Program-made: the position numbers and the translations under genes | Shown here: positions 1 to 8,381 of the stretch, piece by piece | Numbering within the stretch: position 1 is the stretch's first letter | How the letters are laid out: each line of letters opens with the position of its first letter | NCBI GenBank assembly: GCA_023433505.1 | Contig: JAEZCO010000076.1 | Span: forward strand, 7,625 to 71,624 | DNA length: 64,000 bases | From: Bacillota bacterium | GTDB taxonomy: Bacteria > Bacillota > Clostridia > Acetivibrionales > DTU013 | Direction of reading: 5' to 3' | Notes under the pieces: model-generated | The model's database searches: none | Told to the model about the DNA's origin: nothing | The model's input: only the letters and a program-made list of their open reading frames with translations

Positions 1-68
1 TCATATCCCTTTCCCTGGCTTCCATTTTATAATACAATTTATTCATAACCGCAAAGGGAGGGCGTAGA

Positions 69-2681
69 ATGCAGTCACTAATACGGGCAAGTACCGGGCT
101 GGATGAGCTGGACAAGGTCATCGACTCATTAAGGCTGGGAGATAACGTACTCTGGCAGGTGGAAACCATTGAGGAATATTGTAAGTTTACCGGACCCTTT
201 GTAAAGCGATCGTTGTCAGAAAACCGGAAAGTAATCTATATGCGGTTTGGCGAACACAAGCCCGTCATTGATAACTACTACGGCATCACCGTTTATGAAC
301 TGGATTCATCCGGCGGCTTTGAAGCTTTTTCCGTTCAGGTTTACGATATCATCACCCGCGAGGGCAGAGAGGCATATTATGTGTTCGACTGCCTGTCGGA
401 TCTGCTTCCCGTATGGGCGTCGGACTTAATGATCGGCAACTTTTTCGTCATCACCTGCCCCTATTTGTTTGAGCTGGATACGATAGCATATTTTTGTATA
501 TTGCGCAACAACCATTCCTTCGCAACTGTGGCACGTATAAGGGAAACAACGCAGCTGCTGATCGATATCTATCATAACGACGACAGATTTTATGTCCATC
601 CCTTGAAAGTGTGGAACCGCTACTCTTCTACCATGTTCCTGCCCCATGGGATGGACGGGGATGACCTGTCCCCCATTACCAGCAGCATCGACATTGCAAA
701 GCTGCTGGCCTTAACGCCTCTATTGCTCCATGAAAGTGAAAAAAGGAACCTGGACTACTGGGACAGACTCTTTCTCAATGCTTCGGACCTTTTCCGCAGA
801 GCCCAAGAAGGGGACTCTATCGCCCGGGAGGCTCAGGAAATGGTCTTTGAGCGCCTATGCCGGCTGATTATCGGACGGGACGAAAGAATTCTCCGCCTGG
901 CGGGCAAATATTTTACCTTGAAGGATTTGCTGGACATAAAAGCCAGACTGCTGGGCTCCGGCTTTATCGGTGGCAAGGCCGTAGGAATGCTCCTGGCAAG
1001 ATCGATCCTGTTGAGTGACCCTGCATCGGGATGGGAGAACTATCTTGAGCCCCATGATTCTTTTTATATCGGGTCGGACGTTTTCTATTCCTATATCGTG
1101 GAAAACGGCTGGTGGAAGCTTCGCATGAAGCAGCGGAGCAAAACAGGCTATTTTGAGGCAGCCTCGGAGCTTAAAGAGAAATTCCTCGGCGGAAGCTTCC
1201 CGGCTCCCATCCGCGAAAGATTCCAGCAGGTGCTTGAATACTTCGGGCAATCGCCCTTCATCGTACGTTCCAGCAGCCTCCTTGAGGATGCTTTCGGAAA
1301 CGCTTTCGCAGGAAAATACGAAAGCGTATTTTGCGTAAATCAAGGCACCCCGGGAGAAAGGTACAATCAGTTTGAAGACGCCATCAAAAAAGTCTATGCC
1401 AGCACAATGGATGAAGACGCTCTGTTTTACCGGCTTCAAAGGGGTCTGGACCTGAAGGACGAGCAAATGGCCATCCTGGTACAGCGCGTATCCGGCGCCA
1501 GTCACAACGGTTATTTCTTTCCTGATCTTGCCGGCGTCGGCGTCTCCTATAATACCTATGTCTGGAACAGCAATATGGACCCCGCGGCTGGAATGCTGCG
1601 GCTGGTTTTCGGTTTGGGTACAAGAGCGGTTGACCGTGTAGAGGGTGACTATCCCAGGATTGTGGCGCTGGATACTCCTCTGCTGCAGCCCCATGCAGGC
1701 TTGGAGGATGTAAGGAAGTACTCCCAGCATGATATGGATGTGCTGAATATAAGCGAAAACAAATGGGAGACCATCTCCGTCAGCAGCCTGCTCTATGAAG
1801 GCAAGGATAATATAATGAAGCTCATAGGCGTCCGGGATTATACGGCCATGGATGCCGTCCAGAAACTTGGCTTAAAGGGTTATGACCCGTGGATTCTCAC
1901 ATTTGACGCCCTTTTGTCGGATACAAAATTCGCATCCGTCTTTCACAGGATGTTGAAATCCATTGAAGCAGCCTATGAATACCCCGTAGATCTGGAGTTT
2001 ACGGTCAACTTCAACGGCGATATCCCGAACATAAATCTGGTGCAATGCAGGCCGCTGCAAGTGAAGGGTATGAAAAAACAGGTTGCCCTCCCTGGCCGGA
2101 TAAACAATAAAAGCATTGTTTTCCAATCCGGGGGCAATTTCATGGGAGGCAATATTTCGCAGTCCATTGACCTGCTCATTCACGTGGTCCCGGAAGAGTA
2201 TATACGGCTGGATATGACCCAAAAGTACGAAATCGCCCATCTCATCGGCAGGATAAACAAAAAGTACGAAAGCAGGGAAAAAATGTCGGTCATGCTGACA
2301 GGACCCGGGAGATGGGGCACCAGTACTCCTTCCCTTGGCGTGCCTGTGAAGTTTTCCGATATCAACAATATGGCGGTGCTGGTGGAAATAGCCTTTTCGG
2401 ATGCCGGGCTGATGCCTGAGCTTTCTTTTGGGACCCATTTCTTTCAGGACCTGGTGGAAACCGACATATATTATGCCGCCCTTTTTCCTGGCACAAAAAA
2501 TACTATCTACAACAAAGACCGTATGTCCGGCTTTGCAAATATGTTTTTGGAGTATTTCCCTGAAAAAGCGCAGTATGAGAAGGTTATCGGGATATATGAC
2601 GTGAAAGGCAAAGGCTTGATGCTGCTGGCGGATATTGTAGCCCAGAAAATCGTCTGCTATTTTGATGAAAACAGCAGGTGA
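69..2681 (+). CDS. PEP/pyruvate-binding domain (PPDK/PpsA N-terminal-like) protein
   Basis: An 870-residue protein. Residues about 295-700 match the nucleotide/pyruvate-binding domain of PEP synthase and pyruvate phosphate dikinase: FIGGKAVGML near residue 300 and FIVRSSSLLEDAFGNAFAGK near residue 400 are the conserved Gly/Lys and Arg-Ser-Ser elements. A C-terminal block (GPGRWGTSTPSLGVPV near residue 745, then SFGTHFFQDLVE) is typical of stand-alone members of this group. I see no phosphohistidine swivel motif and no C-terminal PEP-utilising barrel, so full PEP synthase activity is unlikely. The first 60 residues (STGLDELDKVIDSLRLGDNVLWQV) resemble the start of a KaiC/RecA-like domain but lack a Walker A loop. 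The ATG at 69 follows a GGGAGGG site. It stands alone and faces a convergent gene. Domain assignment is firm; the biological role is unknown. Confidence 0.8.
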   Translation: MQSLIRASTGLDELDKVIDSLRLGDNVLWQVETIEEYCKFTGPFVKRSLSENRKVIYMRFGEHKPVIDNYYGITVYELDSSGGFEAFSVQVYDIITREGREAYYVFDCLSDLLPVWASDLMIGNFFVITCPYLFELDTIAYFCILRNNHSFATVARIRETTQLLIDIYHNDDRFYVHPLKVWNRYSSTMFLPHGMDGDDLSPITSSIDIAKLLALTPLLLHESEKRNLDYWDRLFLNASDLFRRAQEGDSIAREAQEMVFERLCRLIIGRDERILRLAGKYFTLKDLLDIKARLLGSGFIGGKAVGMLLARSILLSDPASGWENYLEPHDSFYIGSDVFYSYIVENGWWKLRMKQRSKTGYFEAASELKEKFLGGSFPAPIRERFQQVLEYFGQSPFIVRSSSLLEDAFGNAFAGKYESVFCVNQGTPGERYNQFEDAIKKVYASTMDEDALFYRLQRGLDLKDEQMAILVQRVSGASHNGYFFPDLAGVGVSYNTYVWNSNMDPAAGMLRLVFGLGTRAVDRVEGDYPRIVALDTPLLQPHAGLEDVRKYSQHDMDVLNISENKWETISVSSLLYEGKDNIMKLIGVRDYTAMDAVQKLGLKGYDPWILTFDALLSDTKFASVFHRMLKSIEAAYEYPVDLEFTVNFNGDIPNINLVQCRPLQVKGMKKQVALPGRINNKSIVFQSGGNFMGGNISQSIDLLIHVVPEEYIRLDMTQKYEIAHLIGRINKKYESREKMSVMLTGPGRWGTSTPSLGVPVKFSDINNMAVLVEIAFSDAGLMPELSFGTHFFQDLVETDIYYAALFPGTKNTIYNKDRMSGFANMFLEYFPEKAQYEKVIGIYDVKGKGLMLLADIVAQKIVCYFDENSR

Positions 2682-2723
2682 CCGGAACGGATTTAAGGCT
2701 TTTGTGAAAGTGCCGCTTGGAGC

Positions 2724-3620
2724 TCATGTTTCAAAGCCAAAAAGGGTAATGCCGTTTTGACCTACCATTTTAATATTCACAACCACGGCATCCAGTACGA
2801 TTGTATTAAGGACCCCCACCGCTGCCAGGCTTCCTACAAAAGAGGTCTGCATATTTTGAAGGACATTCCAGGGATTGGGGTCTGCCAATACCGAACTGGT
2901 TATGTCCAGTGAAAGAGGGATGGTCAAATGGTCAATTGTCCCTGTCAGGCTGAGGTTTTCCTGCTGCAGCTGAGTCCAACCGGCACTGGAGTTGGGCCGC
3001 CAATAATAGATCATTGAGCTGATGTTTGAAACGGAAAGCACCAGCGAAAGGCGGCAGTAAAATCGGATTGTAACACTTTCAATCTGTAGTCCGGAGGCTG
3101 GCTGCGTTGTAGTATAACTTAATACGATCCTGCCGCTGTCATTGACCAATAGCGCCGAATTCATGGTGGCATACTGCCCATTGGGAAGACCTGTGGCATT
3201 ACTTACATTCGTAAAATCGCTTCGGCCGTTGAAAGCCTCCTGCGCCGCACTGGCAGCACCCGAATTTATCTCTGCCCTTTGTTCGTCGGAAGTGCGGACT
3301 GAGATGGCCTGGCCGCGCTGAAGCCTATAGGCGGAGGGAAAATACTGATTTACGGCTGTAAATGTATCTGTTACTCTTAATGCCAGGAAGTTTTGGCCCG
3401 TCCCTTTGCTGAGTACTATTGTCACTCCAAGCGGAGCGGAAGCCTGCACTGCCGTGAGGTTAATACTTTTTTGGGAAGAAGGCGTCCACACCGGTGTTCC
3501 AACCGACAAAACACTGAAAGAGTATTGCTTGATCATATTGGAGGTGTTTTCGGTGATTGACAGGGGCTGCGTCCCATCGGTAAATAGATCATTATTAAGC
3601 CTTGTTATATTCGCCGGCAT
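2724..3620 (-). CDS. Beta-rich protein of unknown function, long form
   Basis: A 298-residue protein I do not recognise. It is rich in Thr, Ser, Val and Ile with alternating hydrophobic patterning, suggesting an all-beta fold, and has no signal peptide or membrane segment. Its first ~110 residues (RLNNDLF, then VWTPSSQKSINLTAVQAS, then FLALRVTDTFTAV, then AISVRTS) align with the 124-residue product of the adjacent upstream gene, and its last residues (ITLFGFET) match that protein's end (ITLIGYEV). The long form therefore looks like the short form with about 170 extra residues inserted before the final strand. The ATG follows GGAGGTGCAAT, a strong ribosome site. It is the second gene of a two-gene minus-strand unit with a 33-bp gap. 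A spore surface or phage-structure role is possible but unproven. Confidence 0.65.
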   Translation of the reverse strand: MPANITRLNNDLFTDGTQPLSITENTSNMIKQYSFSVLSVGTPVWTPSSQKSINLTAVQASAPLGVTIVLSKGTGQNFLALRVTDTFTAVNQYFPSAYRLQRGQAISVRTSDEQRAEINSGAASAAQEAFNGRSDFTNVSNATGLPNGQYATMNSALLVNDSGRIVLSYTTTQPASGLQIESVTIRFYCRLSLVLSVSNISSMIYYWRPNSSAGWTQLQQENLSLTGTIDHLTIPLSLDITSSVLADPNPWNVLQNMQTSFVGSLAAVGVLNTIVLDAVVVNIKMVGQNGITLFGFET

Positions 3621-3653
3621 ATTGCACCTCCCTTACGATACTTTCCCGGCAGG

Positions 3654-4028
3654 CTAAACTTCATAGCCTATAAGGGTGATATACATTGTTCCTGAAGCGC
3701 TGGTTGTCAGTGAAATCGCTTCGTTCGCCGCAAATTTAACAGGGGAGGAAAAGCTTTCGCCAAAGGTGGTAAAAGTGGCAGTCAGAACAATTGACAGAAA
3801 GGTCTGGCTGCCCGCCCTTTTTAAGCTAACGGTGATTGCAGCCAGGGAAGCGGCTTCTACCGCCGTCAGATAGATTCTTTTGCCGGTGGCCGGCGTCCAA
3901 AGCGTCGTATTGGTTTGAGCCGTACTATAGGTATTGAACAAAACGATATTTGATGCATATTCCCTTGTAAACAGAGGGTTTGCTTCATAGTTAAATACAT
4001 TGTTATTGAGTCTGTATTTCTTACTCAT
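3654..4028 (-). CDS. Beta-rich protein of unknown function, short form
   Basis: A 124-residue protein, paralogous to the 298-residue product just downstream. Shared landmarks in order are RLNNNVF (residues ~6-12), LWTPATGKRIYLTAVEAASLAA, FLSIVLTATFTTFGESF, AISLTTS and the C-terminal ITLIGYEV. The pattern of short hydrophobic strands separated by Ser/Thr/Gly turns fits a small beta-sandwich. There is no signal peptide, membrane segment or catalytic motif. The ribosome site is weak compared with its neighbour (AAGAG upstream). It is probably co-transcribed with the long form. I cannot assign a function; the pairing of a minimal and an expanded version suggests subunits of a common assembly, which is inference. 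Confidence 0.6.
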   Translation of the reverse strand: MSKKYRLNNNVFNYEANPLFTREYASNIVLFNTYSTAQTNTTLWTPATGKRIYLTAVEAASLAAITVSLKRAGSQTFLSIVLTATFTTFGESFSSPVKFAANEAISLTTSASGTMYITLIGYEV

Positions 4029-4106
4029 CGCCAGAACTCTTATTTGTATTGCTTTATACTCTATACTATGAAGCCGCCCTCCTTTACGTGAGGGAAAAAA
4101 GGTTTT

Positions 4107-5363
4107 TTACCGTCCGTTGAATTCCTTCACCGCATCAAGCATTGCGGCAATATTCTCAACCGGTGTATTCGCCTGCACATTATGGATGGAATTAAATATG
4201 AATCCGCCATCCTTTCCAAATATCTCACACCTCTGCAGGACCTGCTCCCTGACCTCTTCAGGCTTTCCAAAGGGCAAAACACGCTGGGTATCCACTCCTC
4301 CGCCCCAAAAAACGATGTCCCTGCCGTATTTTCCCTTGAGATTTTCAGGTTCCATTCCTACTGCGGAACATTGAACCGGATTCAGAATATCAAAGCCCGA
4401 TTCAATAAACAAACCTATAAAAGACTCAACCGCCCCGCAGCTGTGCTTAAAGGTCTTCCATCCGGTATTCGCATGGATCCAGTCGTTTATTCGCTTGTAA
4501 TAGGGCATATAAAGCTCTGTGTAAGCCTCGGAAGAGCAGAAGGTGCCTATCTGAGTCCCGAAGTCGGTGCCGCAGATAAATACCACGTCAATCAGCTCCC
4601 CTACTTCATTCTTCAGCTTTTCCAGATTCTCCAAGGCTATCCGGGACTGCTTTTCAAAAACCGCATGCACATAGTCCTGCCTTGCAGCAGTAGATATATA
4701 CCATTCCGTAATATCCCTTATCCCTTTTGGATATTTGAGAAACGGAGCCGGAACAAGGGCAATATCTCCCAGGGCAGTCCCTCCGAAGGTTGCCACAACC
4801 GCCTTGCCTGTTGCTGCAGCCTTTTGCGCCTCTTGCTTGAAGTAGGCAAGGTGTTCCCCGTCGATGGGCGTAAACTCTTCGAGATTGTCCTCAGGGTCCA
4901 GCCTGTCGTCATCGATTTCACCCTGACGGATGATGGTGTCGAAATAATATCCCTCTTTAGGCATCTTACCGCTGGGAGGCGCATTCAGATCCCCTTCAGG
5001 GTAAATATAGGTATTTCCCTCCTCGTCCACCGTCGTGTTGAAATTGCCGGGAACCAAAACCTCCAGCCCGTTATGAAGACGCCATTCCTTCCAGTCGGCA
5101 TTCCTGAATCCGAACATATTTTCCCTGCCTGTAACGGCTGCCGTATCACTTCCGATAACTTCGGCCAGATCCTCTTCAATCAGTCCCAGCATTTGATAGG
5201 GCTCATACACCTTGACAGGTCTCTTTTCCAGTTTGTAATGATCCCGTAAGGCCGCTACGCAGGTAACATTCATACCGGTTACCGTAGTCCCGCCGAAATC
5301 GATGGGGATTCTGTCAGGCTGTCTGTGATTTAATGCATTTTTGACTCGGATTTTTGAATCCAT
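4107..5363 (-). CDS. Uroporphyrinogen decarboxylase-family protein (MtaA/CmuA-like)
   Basis: A 418-residue cytoplasmic protein of the URO-D superfamily. The N-terminus (RVKNALNHRQPDRIPIDFGGT) is the typical opening of the methyltransferase-like branch, and the C-terminal half carries KHSCGAVESFIGLFIESGFDILNPVQ, where His-x-Cys-Gly resembles the zinc/thiolate site of methylcobamide:thiol methyltransferases, followed by FWGGGVDTQRVLPFG. Proteins of this branch commonly occur in sugar or one-carbon loci with unknown substrates; true haem synthesis is unlikely because no other haem gene is nearby. The start has GGAGGTGTTTTGA upstream. The gene lies downstream of the divergently positioned operator GTGCCCGGGCAC at 5404-5415 and just after a LacI-family regulator on the same strand, so control by that regulator is likely. 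Confidence 0.75.
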   Translation of the reverse strand: MDSKIRVKNALNHRQPDRIPIDFGGTTVTGMNVTCVAALRDHYKLEKRPVKVYEPYQMLGLIEEDLAEVIGSDTAAVTGRENMFGFRNADWKEWRLHNGLEVLVPGNFNTTVDEEGNTYIYPEGDLNAPPSGKMPKEGYYFDTIIRQGEIDDDRLDPEDNLEEFTPIDGEHLAYFKQEAQKAAATGKAVVATFGGTALGDIALVPAPFLKYPKGIRDITEWYISTAARQDYVHAVFEKQSRIALENLEKLKNEVGELIDVVFICGTDFGTQIGTFCSSEAYTELYMPYYKRINDWIHANTGWKTFKHSCGAVESFIGLFIESGFDILNPVQCSAVGMEPENLKGKYGRDIVFWGGGVDTQRVLPFGKPEEVREQVLQRCEIFGKDGGFIFNSIHNVQANTPVENIAAMLDAVKEFNGR

Positions 5364-5403
5364 TTCAAAACACCTCCAAAATATTTGTATAATTTTTCAT
5401 CCC

Positions 5404-5415
5404 GTGCCCGGGCAC
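5404..5415. promoter_or_regulatory. Palindromic operator candidate (LacI-type) before the UroD-family gene
   Basis: GTGCCCGGGCAC is a perfect 12-bp palindrome about 40 bp upstream of the start at 5363. The same core, extended to 16 bp, lies in front of the LacI-family gene at 6575-6590. LacI-family regulators bind even palindromes with a central CG step, which both copies have. It is inferred to be a binding site for the neighbouring regulator. Confidence 0.65.
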
Positions 5416-5463
5416 ATCTTACAAAAAAAATTTGCCGCTGCTGATTTTGCCCCGGCTTTTATG

Positions 5464-5510
5464 ACGGCCTAATTCAAAGTTAATTTGTCGTTTGCAAACA
5501 AATTTTCTTA
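5464..5510. repeat. 47-bp intergenic repeat, copy 1
   Basis: This block matches 13084-13130 at 40 of 47 positions. It contains AATTTGT and ACAAATT as inverted arms around a 9-nt loop, so it can form a hairpin. It begins at the stop codon of the LacI-family gene and lies between that gene and the UroD-family gene on the minus strand. It could be an attenuator, an RNA processing hairpin or a dispersed repeat. Confidence 0.6.
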
Positions 5511-6533
5511 TAAATTTTCCGGTATCTTTATGCTGATTTCAGTAAAAACATGCTCTTCCTCCGGCGCCTTGCCTGAGAAAATGTATTCATGCAGCATTCT
5601 TAACGGCTTGTACCCCTGGGAAAAAGGATCCTGGACTATGGTAAAATCAATGATTCCTTTTTTCATATTCTCCACCACTTCCGGAGGAGTATCATTGCAT
5701 ATCATATGAACCTTTCCTGACAACCCCTTTTCCTTCAGCGCCTCAAGGCATGCAGTCACATGGCCCGTCGCCATATAGATGCCGTTGATATTGTCATATC
5801 TGTCAAGGGCTCTCCTTACCCCTTGATAGGTATCCGGATATCTGTCAAAGCCTTCGACAACCGCTGCGACCCTGACGCTTCCATTGATTTTGTCCAAAGT
5901 GTCTGTAAAACCTTTCACCCTGTCCCTGTGTGCCTGAAATACCATGCTGCCGGTTAAAACGACGACTCCGGAGCCCCTGGGTATCACCCTGGACATAAGG
6001 CCTGCCGCAACGGCCCCGCTCTTATAGAGATCCTGCCCTACAAAGCAAAGCCTCCTGCACCCGGTCACATCGGAGTTGAAAGTTATGACCGGAATTTTCC
6101 TTTCTGCGGCTTCGTTGATTTTTTCCCGGAGCATCGGATGGTCCATTGCAGAGATCATCATTCCGGAGACGCCCATCTCCAAAAGCTCATTTATCACTCC
6201 TGCCGCCACGGAAGGCTCCGTGCTTTCTATATATTTGATTTCAACCCGTATGCCCATATTGTGTATTTCACGGACAGCAGCATTAATCCCTTTGTGTATT
6301 TCCTCAAAAAAACCGACTTCTTTGGAGGGCATGACCACGCCGATGGTTACCGGGTTCTTGTTATACGCCAGGGCTTTGGCCGCTATGTTGGGCACATACT
6401 CCGATTCGCGGATGATCTTCAATATATTTTCCCTGATCTTGGGCTTTACTCCGGGCCTGCCGTTAACCACCCTGTCCACGGTTCCCCTGGATACTCCCGC
6501 CATTTGTGCTATTTCTCGGATCGTCACTTTCAT
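5508..6533 (-). CDS. LacI-family transcriptional regulator
   Basis: A 341-residue regulator. The helix-turn-helix is at the very N-terminus (TIREIAQMAGVSRGTVDRVV), followed by the hinge VPNIAAKALAYNKNPVTIGVV and a periplasmic-binding-protein-like sensor domain (residues ~60-335), here closer to the sugar-binding Peripla_BP_4 type. The start was placed at 6533 because the methionine there directly precedes the helix-turn-helix and has AAGGTGGGG upstream; a longer frame adds 62 residues with no family similarity. A perfect palindrome CTGTGCCCGGGCACAG lies 42-57 bp upstream of this start, and its 12-bp core recurs before the next gene, indicating autoregulation plus control of the UroD-family gene. 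The effector is unknown. Confidence 0.88.
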   Translation of the reverse strand: MKVTIREIAQMAGVSRGTVDRVVNGRPGVKPKIRENILKIIRESEYVPNIAAKALAYNKNPVTIGVVMPSKEVGFFEEIHKGINAAVREIHNMGIRVEIKYIESTEPSVAAGVINELLEMGVSGMMISAMDHPMLREKINEAAERKIPVITFNSDVTGCRRLCFVGQDLYKSGAVAAGLMSRVIPRGSGVVVLTGSMVFQAHRDRVKGFTDTLDKINGSVRVAAVVEGFDRYPDTYQGVRRALDRYDNINGIYMATGHVTACLEALKEKGLSGKVHMICNDTPPEVVENMKKGIIDFTIVQDPFSQGYKPLRMLHEYIFSGKAPEEEHVFTEISIKIPENL

Positions 6534-6574
6534 CAAACCCCACCTTGAAGCAATAAAAACATTTGTTATCCGGT

Positions 6575-6590
6575 CTGTGCCCGGGCACAG
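6575..6590. promoter_or_regulatory. Palindromic operator of the LacI-family gene
   Basis: CTGTGCCCGGGCACAG is a perfect 16-bp inverted repeat in the promoter region of the regulator starting at 6533. The core repeats at 5404-5415. The match in sequence and position to two genes beside the regulator supports an operator role. Confidence 0.7.
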
Positions 6591-6704
6591 TTTAAGTTTA
6601 TCAAAAGACGCTGAACTTTTCAATAAGAATTTTGAAGGATTTAAACAAAGTTTTGAAGGACTATGGAACAAATGGGCCTGGAAGTTCCATGGGTGTAAAG
6701 CCGG

Positions 6705-6734
6705 GGAATAGATTATCAAAATCTGGAAATTATA
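6705..6734 (+). promoter_or_regulatory. Possible sigma-G-like promoter of the germination operon
   Basis: GGAATA at 6705-6710 and AATTATA at 6728-6734 are separated by 17 bp, roughly the pattern of forespore sigma-G promoters (TGAATA, CATACTA). The -10 match is poor. It sits 32 bp before the first germination gene, where a forespore promoter would be expected. Confidence 0.3.
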
Positions 6735-6765
6735 TAGCTATAACAACTTTTAAAGGAAATTACGG

Positions 6766-8379
6766 ATGTTTCGATATATAGCAAAAAAAATAAATTTCCA
6801 GAAATTAAAAAATGAGAATGACCGGCAAAACGAGGCAAGAGACAAGGAAAAGCGCACTCCCATACCGGCTGACCTGAATAAGAACAGGGAGACTTTACAA
6901 AATATTTTTTGCAACAGCCACGACGTTATTTATTGCGAATTCAATTTCGGACGCCGGATGTCGAAAAGGGCTTCGCTGATCTATATTGACGGAATGGTAG
7001 ACAGGGATGCCCTGGAAAAAAATGTATTAGAACCTCTACAGGACGGTACGGCTATCTCAAAGCCTGACGGGGCCATTGACTATACAAGCATGAGGATGCT
7101 CAAAAACAGCATTCTCCATGTAAGTGACACATTGATCGTCGACACCCTGGAAGAGCTATTGGACCACCTGATGTCCGGAAGCGCTATTCTTTTCATTGAC
7201 GGTTTTCAGGAAGCATTAGTGATAAACGCGAAAAAATGGGAGCACAGAAACATCTCGGAGCCCGAAACCGAGAGTGTGGTCCGGGGTCCCAGGGAAGGCT
7301 TTACGGAAAACCTCAAAACAAATCTCACCTTGCTCCGCCGTAAAATAAAGGATACGGACTTTTGCATCGAAAGCCTGAAAATCGGAGATAAAACAAATAC
7401 CGACATCAGCATTGCATACATAAAAAATACTGCTCCCTCCCAACTCCTTGAGGAAGTAAAAGCACGGCTGAAAAAAATCCGCACCGATTCAATCATCGAT
7501 TCGGGATATATTGAACAATTTATTGAAGATGCGCCTTATTCCATTTATTCCACCATTGCAAACAGTGAAAAGCCTGACAATACGGCGGCAAAAATACTTG
7601 AGGGTCGTGTAGCAATTCTGGTTGACGGCTCTCCTTTTGCCCTGACGGTACCCATGCTGTTTATCGAGAGCTTTCAGGTTTCCGAAGACTATTATTCAAG
7701 AACTGTGTTTGCAAGCTTTATCCGGTTTCTAAGGTTCGTATCCTATATCATCAGTGTTTTGAGCCCTGCGATCTATGTGGCACTGACTGTTTTCCATCAG
7801 GAGCTGATTCCGACACAACTGCTGATATCCATTGCTTCAGGCCGTGAGCCGGTGCCCTTCCCCGCTGTTATTGAAGCAGCCATCATGATCGTCACCTTTG
7901 ACATTCTGAGAGAGGCAGGCGTCCGTTTACCCAAACCCGTAGGCTCCGCCATAAGCATCGTTGGCGCTCTGGTGCTGGGTCAGTCCGCAGTATCCGCCGG
8001 CCTGATCAGTCCAATCATGGTTATCGTCGTTGCAGCAACAGCAATTGCAAGCTTTGTGGTCCCTTCCCAAACCGATTCGGGTACGATCATGCGGTATATT
8101 TATCTTATCCTTGCCGGCCTGGCCGGTGGTTTCGGCATTATTATGGGGCTATTGATCAACCTGATTTATATCACTTCCATCACTTCCTTTGGTATGCCCT
8201 ATTTTTCACCAATCGCACCGCTGGTACCTTCCGATTTGAAGGACACCGTAATAAGAATGCCGCTCTGGACGGTATTGAAGCAACCGAAATCTCTCACTGC
8301 AAAGGCTTCCGCTGCCAACGGCTCAAGACCTTCCCGCAGCAAAAAGGGAACCGAAGAGCCTTCCCAAAAAAGAGGTTGA
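6766..8379 (+). CDS. gerKA: Spore germination receptor A subunit (GerA/GerKA family)
   Basis: A 537-residue membrane protein of the GerA family, the largest subunit of nutrient germinant receptors in the spore inner membrane. The soluble N-terminal half (residues ~40-290) includes the family landmarks LIYIDGMVD and VRGPREGFTENLKTNLTLLRRKI, and the EGRVAILVDGSPFALTVPMLF stretch leads into the membrane half. About five transmembrane helices occupy residues ~320-500, with PFPAVIEAAIMIVTFDILREAGVRLP as the conserved core. A Lys/Arg-rich tail ends in KKGTEEPSQKRG. The ATG has AAAGGA upstream. It is the first gene of an A-C-B operon and its stop is 2 bp from the next start. Family assignment is very firm; the germinant is not predictable. 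Confidence 0.95.
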   Translation: MFRYIAKKINFQKLKNENDRQNEARDKEKRTPIPADLNKNRETLQNIFCNSHDVIYCEFNFGRRMSKRASLIYIDGMVDRDALEKNVLEPLQDGTAISKPDGAIDYTSMRMLKNSILHVSDTLIVDTLEELLDHLMSGSAILFIDGFQEALVINAKKWEHRNISEPETESVVRGPREGFTENLKTNLTLLRRKIKDTDFCIESLKIGDKTNTDISIAYIKNTAPSQLLEEVKARLKKIRTDSIIDSGYIEQFIEDAPYSIYSTIANSEKPDNTAAKILEGRVAILVDGSPFALTVPMLFIESFQVSEDYYSRTVFASFIRFLRFVSYIISVLSPAIYVALTVFHQELIPTQLLISIASGREPVPFPAVIEAAIMIVTFDILREAGVRLPKPVGSAISIVGALVLGQSAVSAGLISPIMVIVVAATAIASFVVPSQTDSGTIMRYIYLILAGLAGGFGIIMGLLINLIYITSITSFGMPYFSPIAPLVPSDLKDTVIRMPLWTVLKQPKSLTAKASAANGSRPSRSKKGTEEPSQKRG

Positions 8380-8381
8380 TT

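Noticed and set aside
855..1730. Long minus-strand frame of 291 codons opposite the PEP-binding gene
   Set aside because: It lies fully antisense to a well-supported gene and shows no family pattern.
4182..5249. Plus-strand 355-codon frame opposite the UroD-family gene
   Set aside because: Antisense shadow of a conserved gene; its translation has no recognisable domain and no ribosome site.
6629..6663. Two copies of TTTTGAAGGA ahead of the germination operon
   Set aside because: Only 10 bp each in A/T-rich DNA, without symmetry or a matching regulator.
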